This document shows, in pieces, positions 1 to 19,911 of a stretch of 31,332 bases of DNA. The DNA comes from Parvularia atlantis (lineage: Eukaryota > Opisthokonta > Rotosphaerida). Both the position numbers and the translations under genes were made by a program. Each line of letters begins with the position of its first letter. Position 1 is the first letter of the stretch. The DNA is taken from the NCBI GenBank assembly GCA_943704415.1, contig CALSCO010001019.1, positions 1 through 31,332 on the forward strand. The letters run 5' to 3'. The notes beneath the pieces were generated by a model. That model saw only the letters and a program-made list of their open reading frames with translations. It was not told the origin of the DNA and ran no database searches.

Positions 1-37
1 GGGGGGGGGCCGCACGACCGCGCGCGACACTGCGCAC

Positions 38-3000
38 CGTGCTTGCGCTTTTGCCCGAGCGCCGCGGCCCAGTCCTCGTCGCGCCCGCCCACGGCGTACT
101 GCGTCAGGTCGAGCGACTCGATCATCTTGCGCTGCTCCTCGCGCAGCTTGGCCTTCACCGCGCCCCCGGCTGCCAACAGCTCCTGTTCCAGGCTCTCCTC
201 GAGCGGCTCGAACGCCTCCTCCTCCTCGTTGTCATCCGCGTCGGCGGCGGCAGCGGCGCTCCCCTCGGCAGCCTCGTCCGCGTCCTCGTCCGCCTCCTCG
301 TCTGCGTGCCCGTTGGTCGCCGCGTCGCCCGCGTCATCCTGCCGCTCGTCGGCCTCGGCCTCGCCGTTGTACGCCGACGCCCGCAGGTCTTGGTACACCT
401 TCGACACCTTCCGCAGCGTCTTGTTGAACAGCGCGAGCACTTGCGACACCGGCAGCGCGAGCGTGCTCTGCGCGGCGCGTGTGGGTGCACGGCGCGCGGA
501 CTGCGAGCACAGATGCGTACCTCAACGTCGTCGATCGTCTTGCGCTGCAGCCCCATCGCGACCAGGATCGCCGCCTGCACCAGCGACAGGTGCACTATCA
601 CATCGCGGTCAGCGCTGCATGCGCGCTCGCGTGCGACCGCCTGCGGCGCACCCGACGGCAGCCGGTCGCCAAAGTAGTGCTGGCTGACGATCGGCAGCAG
701 GTCGACAATCACGTGATGGTCGACCTGAGCGCACGCGTGGCGTTGTGGTCGGCCTGTGTGTGCGAGCGCGCGCGCGCAGGCAGCGGCGCACCATGTTGTG
801 CGAGTACGACTCGAGTCGCTTGAGGTCGTACGGCGTGAGCGCGTACATGAGCTCGCTGCGGGTGAGCGCTGAGTTTCGCCCGCGTCAGCCACGCAGACAC
901 GCGCTGCAGCCCGCACACCCTTGGGCGCGAGGTCCTTTGTCACGGCGTTGCGCAGGATCTCGAGCGCGAGCACCGGCGAGAACGCGCGGAACTGGTACGA
1001 CAGGAGGTTCATGAAGCGCCGCTGGAAGTCTGCGGCAAACACTCAGCACACGCCACGCGCCCATACACGCGCACCGAGGAAGAACGAGCGCAGCCACGTC
1101 GGCTCCATCACGGTCAGCGCGTCCGAGCGCTCGAGCGTGCGCAGCATGATCATCGTGAACTCGCCCGTGAGCTCGTTCTGCGCCGCGGTCAGCACGCGGA
1201 GGCTGTGCACAAACGCGCGCCGCGCGCGCATGCGCACGCACCGCCGTCTGCCGCAGATACACGGGCACGTAGCCCGAGCGCTTCCAGAACCTGCGAGGGG
1301 TGCGCGTCAGCACCCGGCCGTCGCGTCAAGCCACCGCGACGCACTTGAACAGCTCCTGCGTGAGCCCAAACGACACGCCCATGTAGTGCAGCCGCTCGGG
1401 CACGCGCTCGTCTAGCTTGGCGAGCAGCGGCGGCAGGTCGCGTCGCGGCTGCACGTCCGTCTCCTCGAGCAGCGCCGCGGGGGCCTCGGCCGCGCCGTCC
1501 TCGCCGTCCGCGGCCGCGCGCTCCTTGCCCTTGCGCTTCTTGACCGGCTCGAGGCCTACGTGGCCCTTGGCCGCGGCCGCGTCCTCGCGCACGTCGGCAA
1601 AGCGGCCGTTGTAGTAGTCGTTGAGCAGCTCGAGCGCGCGCGAGCCGTAGCCCATCTGCGCCCAGCATCGTGAGGCGTTCAGCACGCTAGCAGCAGCGAG
1701 CGCACACGCACCTTCTGGTAGTCTGGGTGCGTGGCGATGCGCACGATGCGCCCGCCCGAGAGCGATGCAAAGTCGCTGTCCTGGTACTGTGAGTGCCCGG
1801 CGTCAGCGCCTGGCCGCACGCAGGCCACACGTCCTCACACCTGCTGCGAGATTGTCCACGGGATCAGGTCGCCCGACGCGCGCTCGCCCCGGCTCAGCTG
1901 CGCCTGGACCGACTGCCGCGAGATCTCGCCCTCGAGTGCGACCTGTAAACAGATGCGTCAGCCGCGCCTGGCCCTGCGCGGCCCCGCACGCGCACCTGCA
2001 CCACCGCCAGCACCTCGGGCAGCGCGTTCGGCTGCAGCTCGCTCATCGGCGGCAGCAGCACAAAGATGTTGTGCGCGGGCGCGTCCGAGAGCAGCTGGAG
2101 GTCGTTGGGCGAATTCTGCAGAGCGCGCGCGCGCGGGTGCGTCTCAGCCAAGTGCACGTGGCAGGCCGGCGCTCGGCGCTCGCGTGCCTTGTAGTGCGAC
2201 GCGACGTAGATGGCGATGATGCGCTGCAGGAACGCCTCGGCGGCCGGATGGAACGAGAAGAGCGTGTCGCGGTTGACAAAGTACCTGCGACCGTCTGCGT
2301 CAGCCCGTGAACGCTCAGTAGCGCAGCGCAGCGGGCGCACAGCTCGCATTTCGACGGGTGCGGACACCCGGACGAGACGCGCGGCACGACCGTCGCGTCG
2401 AGGCAGAGCAGCTGGTTGAGCCTGCACCCCACGCAATCGTTGTGAGCTACACACGCGGGGTGCGCCGTGCTCGTCGCCGACGCACCAGCGCTCAACGGGG
2501 TCGTTGGCTGCGTATCGGATGGGCTCGTCGAGCTTGAGCTCGCGCAGCACCCGCCCTGGCACACCGCGCAAGCGAGCGTGCGCTCAGAACGGCGGCACGC
2601 GGTCGCCGGTCGAGCGCACCGCCGGTCGACTTGGCCGCGGCCGCCGCCTTCTCGCCGTCCTTGTTGGCCGGCGTCACACCCTGCGCCACCAGTTCGGCCG
2701 CGGTCTTGGACGACGTCACGCTCTGCTCGCGCAGCTGTTTGATCAGCTTGAGCGAGAGCGAGCGCCCGGTGCCTTCGTAGCTGCGCGCACACAGGCGTCG
2801 GCCGGCACCGGGGGCGGTCACGGACGCACGCAAGCGCACCCGTTGATCGTTGACGCCATGAAGACCAGGTACGGCCCGATCAGCGCGTGCACGTGCGGCA
2901 GCGGGATCGCCGCGGCCTCGTCGATCACGACCAGCTCGGCCTGCCCAAGCACGCGCGCGTCCTGCGGCTCAATGTACTGGATCGTCTGACGGTGCTCGCG

Positions 3001-4575
3001 GAAGATGTTGACGCGCACAACGGCCTGGTGGCAGCGCACCGCAGCCGTCAGCGCCCGCCGGCACCGAGCGTGAGAGCGCGGTGCGCGCACCTTGTTGAAG
3101 GCCGGGTTGACCGACTGCACAATGTCGTAGTCCAGGTGCTCCTCATAGCCGAGCGCATCAAAGCTCTTGAACACAAACTCAAACAGCGTCTTGAGGTTCT
3201 CGGGCGAGGGCGACGTCACGAAGATGTTGGAGTAGCTGCGTGGCGCATGCGCATCAACCGACGTGCGTTCGATCGGGCACGGAGCGCACCCGTACGCCAC
3301 CGCCGTCGCCATCGCCACGCCGAGCGCCGCCGACTTGCCGCGCCCGCGCCCGGCCGTGAGCGTGACGGTCGAGCGCAGCGTCTTCTCCGAGATGGCCTCG
3401 ATGAACGTGAGGATGGCCTTGCGCATAGACGCGCGTGAGCGGGGCGCATGCGTGTACTTGTGGCGGGCACCTTGGCCTGGTCGAGCGTGCGCGCGGCCTT
3501 GACGAGCATGCCGGCGGGCTGCGTGTCCTCCATCGTTTTCTTGAGCTCGTCCAGCTCAAGCTGCTGCGGCGTCTTGCGCTCCTGCTCGAGCGCGCATGCG
3601 TCAGCACTCACGCAGCACACGCGACCGACGCGGCGGCGCACCGGGTCGGGCGCGGGCACGACGTCCAGGCCATGCGTCTGATTGATCGGCAGCACGTTGA
3701 GCTCGTCGTCCAGCACGAGGCAGCTGCGCCGCGTCGTCAACATCGTGCGCGTGAGTGAGCACTGCACGGGGCCCGCACCTCTCGCAGCCCGCGAGCGACA
3801 GCAGGAAGCGCTCGTTGAAGCGCGCGACGACGTCTTGGTGCGCCTCGGTGCGGTAGCGGTCATGCACGTCCTGTTGCGCGTGCGCGCGCGAAGACGTCAG
3901 CCGCGCAGTCCAAGTGCCCGCGCTCGCGTCGCGCACCATCGACATCGTGTACAGCTGCTTAAGCGAGGCCATGGTGCGCAGCAGCAGCACGACGATGCCG
4001 CCGCCCTCGACCGTCTCGATCGTGCGCGCGAGCAGGTTCGGCGTCAGCGCCTCAAAGTCCTGCACGGCCGGCGCTCGCGTGAGCTCGGCGACGCGATGCA
4101 ATGCGATGCAATGCGCGCGCGGCAGACCTGCAGCACGAGCATGCCGAACGTGTTGCCGAGGATCTTGTGCGACTCCTTGTAGTACACGTAGCGGATGTTG
4201 GTCGACGAGATGAACAGCTCGAACGGGTCGTCCTTGTTCGGGTCGAGCAGGCCGCGCTGTGTCGTGCGTCGTGAGGCGTCGCGAGGCGTCGTGAGGCGCC
4301 GTGTCGCGTGTGGCGTGCTGCGGGCGGCTGCGCACCTGCATCATCTTCTTGATCTGCTTCATGCGCTTCTGGCGGTGGCTGCTGAAGCCGAGCTCCTTCT
4401 TGTAGCACCAGAGCACGGACGGCCGCTGCCTGACCTGGGCCTTGGAGAGCATGTAGTGCAGGTTGACGACCTGGTCCTTGCCGCGGTCGCCCACGAGCAC
4501 AAGCAGCGAGCGGTGCCCGCTGCGCACGCCATTTTCGATCACGGTGCGCACGCGCGCGTCGATCTTCTTGCGCAT
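38..4575 (-). CDS. NAT10: RNA cytidine acetyltransferase NAT10/Kre33 (3' end beyond window)
   Basis: This is the nucleolar ATP-dependent enzyme that makes N4-acetylcytidine in 18S rRNA and tRNA. The 24 exons in the window are 4575-4336, 4256-4128, 4059-3937, 3870-3779, 3723-3642, 3581-3471, 3417-3290, 3235-3091, 3024-2840, 2780-2620, 2555-2486, 2421-2341, 2284-2188, 2115-1996, 1942-1841, 1786-1712, 1655-1345, 1290-1242, 1177-1075, 1029-919, 868-792, 724-652, 594-521 and 467-38. They encode about 1056 residues (the human protein has 1025). Residues 1-80 are the conserved N-terminal block starting MRKKIDARVRTVIENGV. Walker A GRGRGKS lies near 282-288 and the helicase acid pair in VVIDEAAAIP near 385. 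The GNAT acetyl-CoA site QKMGYGSRAL lies near 646-655. An acidic Ala/Glu/Asp-rich insert precedes the conserved end DLTQYAVGG..DEDW. Intron 2116-2187 is GC-AG. The final donor sits at 37, so the last, probably Lys-rich, exon is missing. Identity is certain; single splice sites are inferred from conservation. Confidence 0.96.
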
Positions 4576-4693
4576 GGCCCTCGCCTCTCGCCTGCCGCCG
4601 TGCGTCGAGAGCGGGCGCGCGTCAGCCACGTGGCGCGCGTCGGAGCCGCCATCGCGGCAAGCGCGGCGGATCACGCACACTTTGTACCGCAAA
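4576..4693. promoter_or_regulatory. 118-bp divergent promoter between NAT10 and PSMC4
   Basis: This is the whole gap between the start codons of two head-to-head genes, so it must hold both 5' leaders and promoters. It contains a palindromic CCACGTGG (E-box core CACGTG) at 4626-4633. I see no clear TATA box. The assignment as a shared promoter is inferred from layout. Confidence 0.6.
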
Positions 4694-6551
4694 ATGGAGG
4701 TGGACGCGTCAGCACCGTCGGCCGTGGTGCGGCTGTCGCGCGCGCGCGGCTGTCGTGGGCGCAGGCGGGCGGCTGACGGTGCACGCGGGCGCAGGCGCGC
4801 GACGTCGAGCGGCGCAAGCAGCAGGCGCAGAGCGACGACGCCGCCGACCTGTACAAGCGCATGAAGCTGCTCGAGCGGCACCTCGAGTTCCTCGACATCC
4901 AGGTCAGTGCACACAACGGCCGCGCCGCCACGGCCGTGCTCAGCCCGCGGCGCACCGTGCAGGAGGACTACATCAAGGACGAGCAGAAGAACCTGAAGCG
5001 CGAGCTGCTGCGCGCGCAGGAGGAGGTCAAGCGCATCCAGGCCGTGCCGCTCGTGATCGGCCAGTTCCTCGAGCCGATCGACGAGCACCACGGCATCGTT
5101 GGTGCGACCCTGCGCGCGAGTGTGCGCATGTCGGCCGACGCGCGGCCCAGGCTCGACGACCGGCTCCAACTACTACGTGCGCATCCTCAGCACGATCGAC
5201 CGCGAGCTGCTCAAGCCCGCGAGCTCGGTCGCGCTGCACCGCCACTCAAACTCGCTCGTCGACGTCCTCCCGCCCGAGGCACGCGCCGCCGTTTTGCTGA
5301 CACGCAGGCGGCTGACGTCGGGCCGGGCTGCAGGCCGACAGCTCCATCGCGCTGCTCGGCCAGCACGAGAAGCCAGACGTATCGTATGCTGACGTCGGCG
5401 GTGCGCCGTCGCCTGCGCATCGCCCGCGGCGCGCTCACGCTGTCTGGGCAGGCCTCGACATCCAGAAGCAGGAGATCCGCGAGGCCGTCGAGCTGCCGCT
5501 GACGCAGTTTGAGCTGTACAAGCAGATCGGCATTGACCCGCCACGGTTTTGCGCCCGTGCGCTGCCGCTGCTCGCTCACCTGCTCACGCGCGCGACCGTG
5601 CGCGTGCACAGCGGCGTCCTCCTGTACGGCCCACCCGGCACCGGCAAGACGCTTCTCGTGAAGGCCGTCGCGCACCACACGTCCGCGGCCTTCATCCGCG
5701 TGGTGCGGCGCGGGCGGCGTGTCGCTTTGCCGGATGCCAACACCGCGGGGCGCGCGTCTGCACGCGCGCACAGGTCGGCTCGGAGTTTGTGCAAAAGTAC
5801 CTCGGCGAGGGGCCACGCATGGTGCGTGACGTGTTCCGCCTGGCCAAGGAGAACGCGCCGGCGATCATCTTCATCGACGAGATCGACGCCATCGCGACAA
5901 AGCGCTTCGACGCGCAGGTGCGCCGAGCAAGCGCGCGCATACGTCGGCTGACGTGTGGCGTCCGCCAGACCGGCGCCGACCGCGAGGTCCAGCGCATCCT
6001 GCTCGAGCTGCTCAACCAGATGGACGGGTTCGACCAGAATGTCAACGTGAAGGTGATCATGGCCACGAACCGCGCCGACACGCTCGACCCGGCACTGCTG
6101 CGTCCGGGCCGGCTGGATCGTAAGATCGAGTGCGTCCGGCTGCGCGTGTGCACGCCGCACGGCCCTGAGCAACTGTCGGCGCAGGTTCCCCACGCCGGAC
6201 AGGCGGCAGAAGCGCCTCATCTTCCAGGCGGTCACGTCCAAGATGAACCTGTCGGACGAGGTCGACCTGGAGGACTGTGCGTGCCCAAACGGGCGCGTGC
6301 TGCCGGGCCTGACGCCGCGCGTGCGCGCGCAGTCGTCGCCCGCCCCGACAAGCTCAGCGGCGCCGACATTGCGGCCATCTGCCAGGAGGCCGGCATGCAG
6401 GCCGTGCGCAAGAACCGCTACGTCGTGCTTACCAAGGACTTTGAGAAGGTGTGCGCGCGCTGCCAGTACGGCATAGCTGACGCGGCGGCTGTCGCAGGGC
6501 TACAAGGCAAACACGAAGAAGGGCGACCTCGACTTTGAGTTTTACCAGTAA
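4694..6551 (+). CDS. PSMC4: 26S proteasome regulatory ATPase Rpt3 (PSMC4)
   Basis: This is one of the six AAA+ ATPases of the 19S base, which unfold ubiquitinated substrates and feed them into the 20S core. The 12 exons are 4694-4726, 4795-4902, 4963-5101, 5151-5278, 5334-5400, 5452-5545, 5612-5702, 5774-5917, 5969-6129, 6185-6276, 6333-6448 and 6498-6551. The product is 408 residues (human 418). An N-terminal coiled coil spans roughly 15-60, followed by the OB fold. Walker A GPPGTGKT is at about 196-203 and Walker B IIFIDEID at about 251-258. The arginine-finger region [20 protein letters not shown] lies near 300-319. The C-terminus ends FYQ, matching the HbYX motif that docks into the alpha ring. 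The start is the first in-frame ATG before the first exon joins in phase. Intron 5279-5333 is GC-AG. The product is nearly identical to animal Rpt3 over the AAA domain. Confidence 0.97.
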
Positions 6552-6599
6552 CACACACGCCTCGCCGCACGGAAGAAAAAGAACACACGCAGACGCGCG

Positions 6600-9500
6600 T
6601 CACGGGCCCGCAAACAGGCGCTCAGCCTCGTCCAGCAGCGCCGCGTCTGGCTCTGCACTCGCGTCCGGCGCGGATACAGCAGGCTGTGCGGCGTCGGACG
6701 GTGCTGCCGGAGCAGCCTCGGCCAACTCGGCGGCCACCTCAGCGGCCGGCACGGTCGCAGGGGCAGGGGCCGCAGTCCCAACGCCGGCAGCGCCCTCGCG
6801 AGCCGCCGCGTCCGCCGAGACGTGCTTGACACGCGCCCGCAGTAGGTCCACAAAGTCTTGCGCGTCGGCGTTGAGCACAAACGTGAGTGTGAGCAGGCCG
6901 TCCTGGCCCTTGCGCGCGACGCCGACAGTGATGACGCGCCGGTTGGTCCGCTTCACCGCGAGCCGCTTCACGTCGAGCAGTGCAAACGTGTGCAGCACAT
7001 AGACCATGTCGGGCCGCTGCGCGTGCTCGCGCACGGCCACGAGCTCGGCCGTCGTGAGCACGAGCGTGCGCGGCAGAAAGCTGCGCGCAGATTTTCGTCA
7101 GGCCGCGGCTCGCGTGCTGTGTGTCGCGCACGCGCACCGGCGGTCGGGCGGGTCGGTGACGACGTGGCCGGGGAACAGATGTGTCTCCGGGTCAAGTAGC
7201 CACTGCGCCGTCGGCTGGAGCGTGTCCTTGTCGAGCGGCTCCTCGGTCGACTTGCCCCCGCCTGGCACAGCACCCGCACCCACGTTGTCCGGCCCAGGCG
7301 GCGTCGCCGCCGCGTCCATGTCTGCGCTCTGGCGTCAGCGCGATCAGGCAGCCGCGCAGCCACACACCCTCGAGGATCGTCGTTGCAAGCTGGTTCAGCC
7401 GCGTCGAGATGACTGTCGACGTCTGCTTGACGCGCGTCGACATCCACGACGTCAGGCTCAGGCCTTCGGCCGACGGCTGCGGCTCGGTGCTAGCGGCGGG
7501 TGGCGCGCTGGTGGCCAACTGGACGGCGCTGCTGACCGACTTGGAGAGCCACGCGAGCCCGGACGTGACCACCGACGACGCTGTGTCCTCGTCAGGCTGC
7601 AGCCGCGGAAACGGACGTGTCGGCGCACCTCCGCCCTTGCTCTGCTCCTCGCCCGCCGGCTGCGTCTGGAACATGCTATGTGTCTGCAGCGCGCTGCCGT
7701 GAGAACGCGCGCACTCGTCGTCTGCGGGACGGCGCACCTTGAGCGACTGCAGCAGCCCGCCCGTGTCGCCCGACGTGCGCGAGCGCTGGCTGGCGGGCGA
7801 CGACGGCTGGTCGGCCGGCGCAGAGGCCTTGCACAGCTGGCACTTGGCGGCGACGTGGTTGACCAGCAGCGCCCCGGCGTTGAAGTCGTGCAGACCTTGC
7901 TCGGCGCGGTTCACACGTGCACACAGAGCGGCTCAGCGGCCACGCGCACCCTGGAAGCCCGTTTGCAGGATGGCCACGTGCCGCACGCCCTTGGACTGCA
8001 AGTAAAACACGACTGCGAGCGTGTCGGCCACGGCGCTGAAGACGGGCCACGACGCGTTGAGCGCGCGGCCGCCCGTGGCGCGCTCGGCCCAGTGCACGAT
8101 CAGCACGCGCGCGCCGCCGCCGCCAAGCGGCTGCGCGCTGTGCGCAAAGGCCTCCGGGTCGGTGAGCAGCTGCGACGCACCGCGCGTGAGTGTGCCTGCG
8201 GGGTGCGCGCGCGCGCACGCACCACGGCCGTGTCGAGCACAACGGCGTCGCGGATAGGCGGCGTTGTGCGTCGCTGCTCAACCGTGCGCAGGTCGACGAT
8301 GCGCCACTGCGGCACAGCATGAGGCCGGGGCGCAAAGCGGCACAGCTGTCAGGTGGCGCACAGGCGCAGCGAGGTCGGCCGCGTCCACGACGAGCGCCGA
8401 CTCTAGCAGCTCGGGCGACACGGGCGGCGCCGCGCCTCCGGCGCGCTCGTGCAGCGCGACGAGCAGCTGGCCCTCGATCAGCGCGAGGGCGGTATGCGGC
8501 GTCGTGGCCTCGAGGACCTGTGCGCGGAGCGGGGCGTGAGTAGCCGTGTCGTACATGCGTGTCTCCGCCACTTGCGCCGCGCTGATCGCGTCCGCAACGC
8601 TCTCGTCGGCGCTCGGCACGGGCATCGACGCGAGGAACGCTGCCCGCCGTCGTGTCAGCTTCGTGTGCCGGATGGGGCGCAAGCGCGGCGCACCCTCGGC
8701 CGCCGCGGCGTCCGCCTGGGCGAGGATGCCGGTGCTGCACGTCGCGCGTGTGAGAGCAGCGCGCGCGTGCGCAGGTCTCAGCGCGCACCGGTGCTGCATC
8801 AGTGCGTGCACGAGCACAAAGGCCGGCAGGTGCGGGTCGTCATGGCGCAGCAGGTGCTCGTACAGCTGCACGGACGTGGCCAGGGGCGCGTGCAGCACGA
8901 AAAGCGCATGCAGCTGCGCCAGCGCCGCCACCCGGTCCGACACGCCGACCGAGCGCAGGTGCAGCGCCAGCGCCGGGTCGTGGAAGAGCAGCAGGCTCAT
9001 GACCCATCGCGACCTGCGCGCCGCGCCTGAGCGAGCGCGACGACGGCGGGCGCGGCCGCACGGCGTGTGCTCGCCGCCAAGCGCGGCCGGCAGCACGCCA
9101 AACCGCTCCCAGAGCGCGTAGAAGCACGCGTAGCGCTCGTGGCTGCGGCCCCGCTGTGAGCGCACGCGGGCGGGGCCACGGACGCGCACGTGCGCCGCAC
9201 CGTGACAGGCGCACGGCGAAGAGCGGGAGGATGAGCGCGGCGAGGTACTGCGCCGGCGACGCGTGAGGCAGCAGCAGCAGCAGCAGCACGAGAGGCGCAC
9301 CGCGTGCTCGTCAAAGGGCAGTGCCTTGGCCAGGCAGAACTGCGTCAGCAGCAGCGACGCGTCCTTCGTGTACGGCCCCGGCGCCTCGCCGCCCGGCAGG
9401 CGCGACGCGACGCGCGAGCACGCGTTGAGCGCCGGCGTGCGCGCCTCGAACGACACGTCGGGCCCCGGCCCGTCCTTGCCCAGCACGCGCCCCAGGCCCA

Positions 9501-9627
9501 GCAGCACCAGCCACAGCGCGCCGCGCACGTCGTCCGGCGGGACCTCGGCGCCGGCCGCGGCCAGCAGCGCGCGCGCCTCGTCCGGCGACAGTTGCGCCGC
9601 CGCAGCCGCGTTGGCAGGCCAGGTCAT
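6600..9627 (-). CDS. TBC1D23: TBC1D23-like TBC/rhodanese domain protein
   Basis: TBC1D23 bridges golgin-captured endosome vesicles and the WASH/FAM21 complex at the trans-Golgi. The 10 exons are 9627-9301, 9247-9215, 9153-9062, 9013-8789, 8734-8362, 8306-8223, 8169-7950, 7895-7368, 7321-7138 and 7080-6600. They give 848 residues (human 699). The TBC domain runs about 33-260 (RGALWLVLLG, YACFYALWERF, SLLLFHDPALALHL). I see neither IxxDxxR nor YxQ finger motifs, as in human TBC1D23, so GAP activity is doubtful. A rhodanese-like fold follows at about 345-465 (WRIVDLRTVEQ, VLIVHWAE) with no catalytic Cys in its loop. After a long Ser/Ala/Pro linker comes the conserved C-terminal PH-like module (MVYVLHTFALLDVKRLAVKR). 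An Ala-rich tail completes the chain. It ends 48 bp from the convergent PSMC4. The family call rests on domain order and partial motif recall. Confidence 0.82.
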
Positions 9628-9682
9628 CGTTCAAGTGCTGACTCCCCCTCAAGCTCACGGCCCCCCACCTTCACGGCCCTGT

Positions 9683-10748
9683 CTACGCGCGCAGCCACGA
9701 CGTCGCCGTCTGCAGACGGTTAAAGTCCGGCAGGGCCTCGACCGGGCCGATCGCGACCAGCGACGGGTCCTGTGCACGCGTCGTGAGCGCGACCGACACG
9801 CGCGCAGCGGGCAGCGAGAACGCACGCGGTCGTAGAGGTACTTGCTCGCGACCGCGCGCACGGACGCCGCGTCGATGGCCTCGATGCGCGCGTCGATTTC
9901 GAACGCGGTCATGCGGCGGCCGTACGCGAGCATCTGCCGGCCGATGTCCTCGCAGATCGGCGTCGTGCCGTCGAGCTGCATCAGCAGGGTCGTCTTGAGC
10001 TGGTTCTTTGCCCTTGCCACCTCGGCGTCTGATTTGCGCGCACTTCTCAGCGGGCACACACGCATGCGCGCGCACACGCGAACGGCCGCACGCACCCGTC
10101 GCCGAGTTGCACACGCGCACCCACTCCTGCTGCATGAAGTACATCAGGTCGTCCAGCCGCGTGCGATCGGCCGAGACCATGTATGTGCCAAAGATGCCCT
10201 GCACGTCACAGCCGCGTCAGCCGCGCTGCCTCCCCCTGCGAGCGCCGCCCGCGCCCGCGCACCGTGTCCGAGTAGCACGTGTTGAACGACCTGCGCGCAC
10301 GGTGTCAGTGCTCCGTGCGACACGCAAGCGCGGTGCGCACGCACATGAACGAGTTGGCCAGGTTGTGGCGCGCGATGTTCTGGCCAGCAGCGCGTCAACC
10401 TAGACAGCTGACGCGGCAATCATGCGCACCTGCGCCAGCTTGGACGAGACATCGGCGCCGCCGCCGAGCGTGCGGTCCCACGAGCCGATGATGGTCTGGG
10501 CCACGAGCAGCGGGAAGTAGTCGGGGCTGGTCCAGTTGACGCCTGAGCGCAAATCAGCCATGCGCTGCGCCGCCAAGGCGCGGCGCAGCGCGCCGCACGC
10601 ACCCTCGACGGCGAAGGCGATGTGCGCCTCGTTCATCTCGTCGTTGCGGATGCGGATCTCGGTCGCGGTGAAGCGCGCCGGCTGCAGCGGCGTCTCGTAC
10701 CGCAGCGACGACAGGCCCCCAAAGGCTGCCACGCGCCGCTCAGCCCCA

Positions 10749-10796
<48 letters not shown>

Positions 10797-11956
10797 CGCA
10801 TGGGATCGGCCTGAGCACGCACACTTCTGCGCCAGCTCCACGAGCTGGTCGTGCTCGACGCCGCCGGCCGCGGCGAGCACCATGCGCGGCGCCGTGTAGT
10901 TTTGGAGGATGTACCTGCGGCGCGGGGGGGGGTGGGCCGTGCGCGCGCCTCATCAGCAACCGCGCGCCCCACCGCGTGCGGCCACTCACTTCTCCAGGTC
11001 CTCGCGCTTAAGCTTGAGGATGTTCTCCTCCGGCCCGAGGATGGTGCGGCCGAGCGCATGGTTGCGGTACGCGGCCGCGTGCAGGTGGTCAAACAGGACT
11101 TCCTGCGTCTGTTTTCGGCGCCCGTCAGCGCCTCGCACGAGCCCTCTCGCGGCGTACCTGCTTCTCGACCTCTTGCATCTCGCGCAGGATGACGCTACGC
11201 TCGGCCTCGATCGCGGCCGGGTCGAGCAGCGAGTTCTGGAGAATGTCGGCGAGGATGTTGACGGCCTTGGGCACGTCCTTCTTGAACACCTGCGCGCGCG
11301 GCCACACCGTGCGGTCAGCCGCACATCGGCCGATCCATGCGTACAGGCGCGGACCTTGGCGTAGTACACGGTCAGCTCGCGCGACGTGTACGCATTGAGG
11401 TGGCCGCCCATGTTCTCGACCTCGAGCTCGAGCTGCATCTGCGTGCGGCTCTTGGTGCCCTGTGCGTGCGCGCCACGGCGCGTGAGCTGCGCGGGCGCAG
11501 GTGCGGGCGCGGGCGCGGGCGCGGGCGTGCCTTGAACGAGATGTGCTCGAGAAAGTGCGCCACGCCGTTGTTGGCCTCGGTCTCGAAGCGCGAGCCGGCG
11601 TCGATCCAGATGCCCACCGTCGCCGTCTCGAGGCTCGTGTTCTCGGACGCGACGCGGAAGCCGTTCTTGAGCGTCGTCACCTGGGTGCGCGCGCGCGCGT
11701 GCTGTGAGTGAGCCGCCGTGTCGTCGGAGGAGGAGGGCGGCTCGTGCGCGCGCCGCACCTTCGTCTCGGGCACGTTCAGCAGCGACTGCGGGTACGTGTA
11801 GGCGAGCTTGGTGGCGGGGCTGGCGCTCGCCTTGAAGCGCAGCAGGGCCTGCTGCACGGCCGGGCGCAGCTGTGTGTCGTGCGGGCACGTGAGGGCCGAG
11901 GAGAGGGCGAGGGCGCGAGGGCGAGGGCGCACCACATGGGTCCGCACGGCGTGCAT
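9683..11956 (-). CDS. PMPCB: Mitochondrial processing peptidase subunit beta
   Basis: This is the catalytic subunit of the matrix metallopeptidase that removes presequences from imported proteins. The 13 exons are 11956-11759, 11680-11531, 11459-11355, 11289-11158, 11102-10990, 10914-10823, 10725-10603, 10542-10430, 10379-10345, 10290-10263, 10198-10096, 10028-9826 and 9769-9683. The product is 493 residues (human 489). The inverted zinc motif HFLEH is at 108-112, and the third ligand Glu in LREMQEVE falls at 188, exactly 76 residues on, as the family requires. The glycine-rich loop ([13 protein letters not shown]) is present. The N-terminus is Arg-rich and suits a presequence. An alternative start at 12011 would join a 12-nt exon (MRRQ) across intron 11870-11999 to [10 protein letters not shown], giving a shorter amphipathic presequence; I cannot choose between them. 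One exon is only 28 nt (10290-10263). Intron 11460-11530 is GC-AG. Intron 10726-10822 holds a GT repeat. Confidence 0.95.
10752..10788. repeat. (GT)n microsatellite inside a PMPCB intron
   Basis: An uninterrupted GT dinucleotide run is followed by a short CG run. It lies wholly within intron 10726-10822 (97 nt), one of the longest introns here. The excess over the usual length is about the length of the repeat. Confidence 0.95.
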
Positions 11957-12022
11957 GGCTCGAACGGGCGCGCGGTAACTCGGGTTTTCGCCGCCACACC
12001 TGCCGCCGCATCACTGGGACGG
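11957..12022. promoter_or_regulatory. 66-bp divergent gap between PMPCB and KDM5
   Basis: The start codons of two head-to-head genes are 66 bp apart, or only 11 bp if PMPCB starts at 12011. Either way the promoters must overlap the first exons or introns of the partner. I recognise no specific binding motif. Confidence 0.45.

Positions 12023-19911
<7,889 letters not shown>

Noticed and set aside
1-10. Homopolymer G run and the terminal T run (31324-31332) as telomeric or assembly signal
   Set aside because: Both are short, occur at window edges, and the G run lies inside the cut NAT10 intron; no telomere repeat is present.
3601-5169. 522-residue open frame on minus spanning NAT10 and PSMC4
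   Set aside because: It mixes true NAT10 exon 1 with antisense of PSMC4 and intron sequence. High GC removes stops, so long spurious frames are expected; only parts match proteins.
7006-8322. 438-residue open frame on plus
   Set aside because: It is antisense to TBC1D23, Arg/His-rich and without recognisable motifs; the minus-strand exons match a known family.
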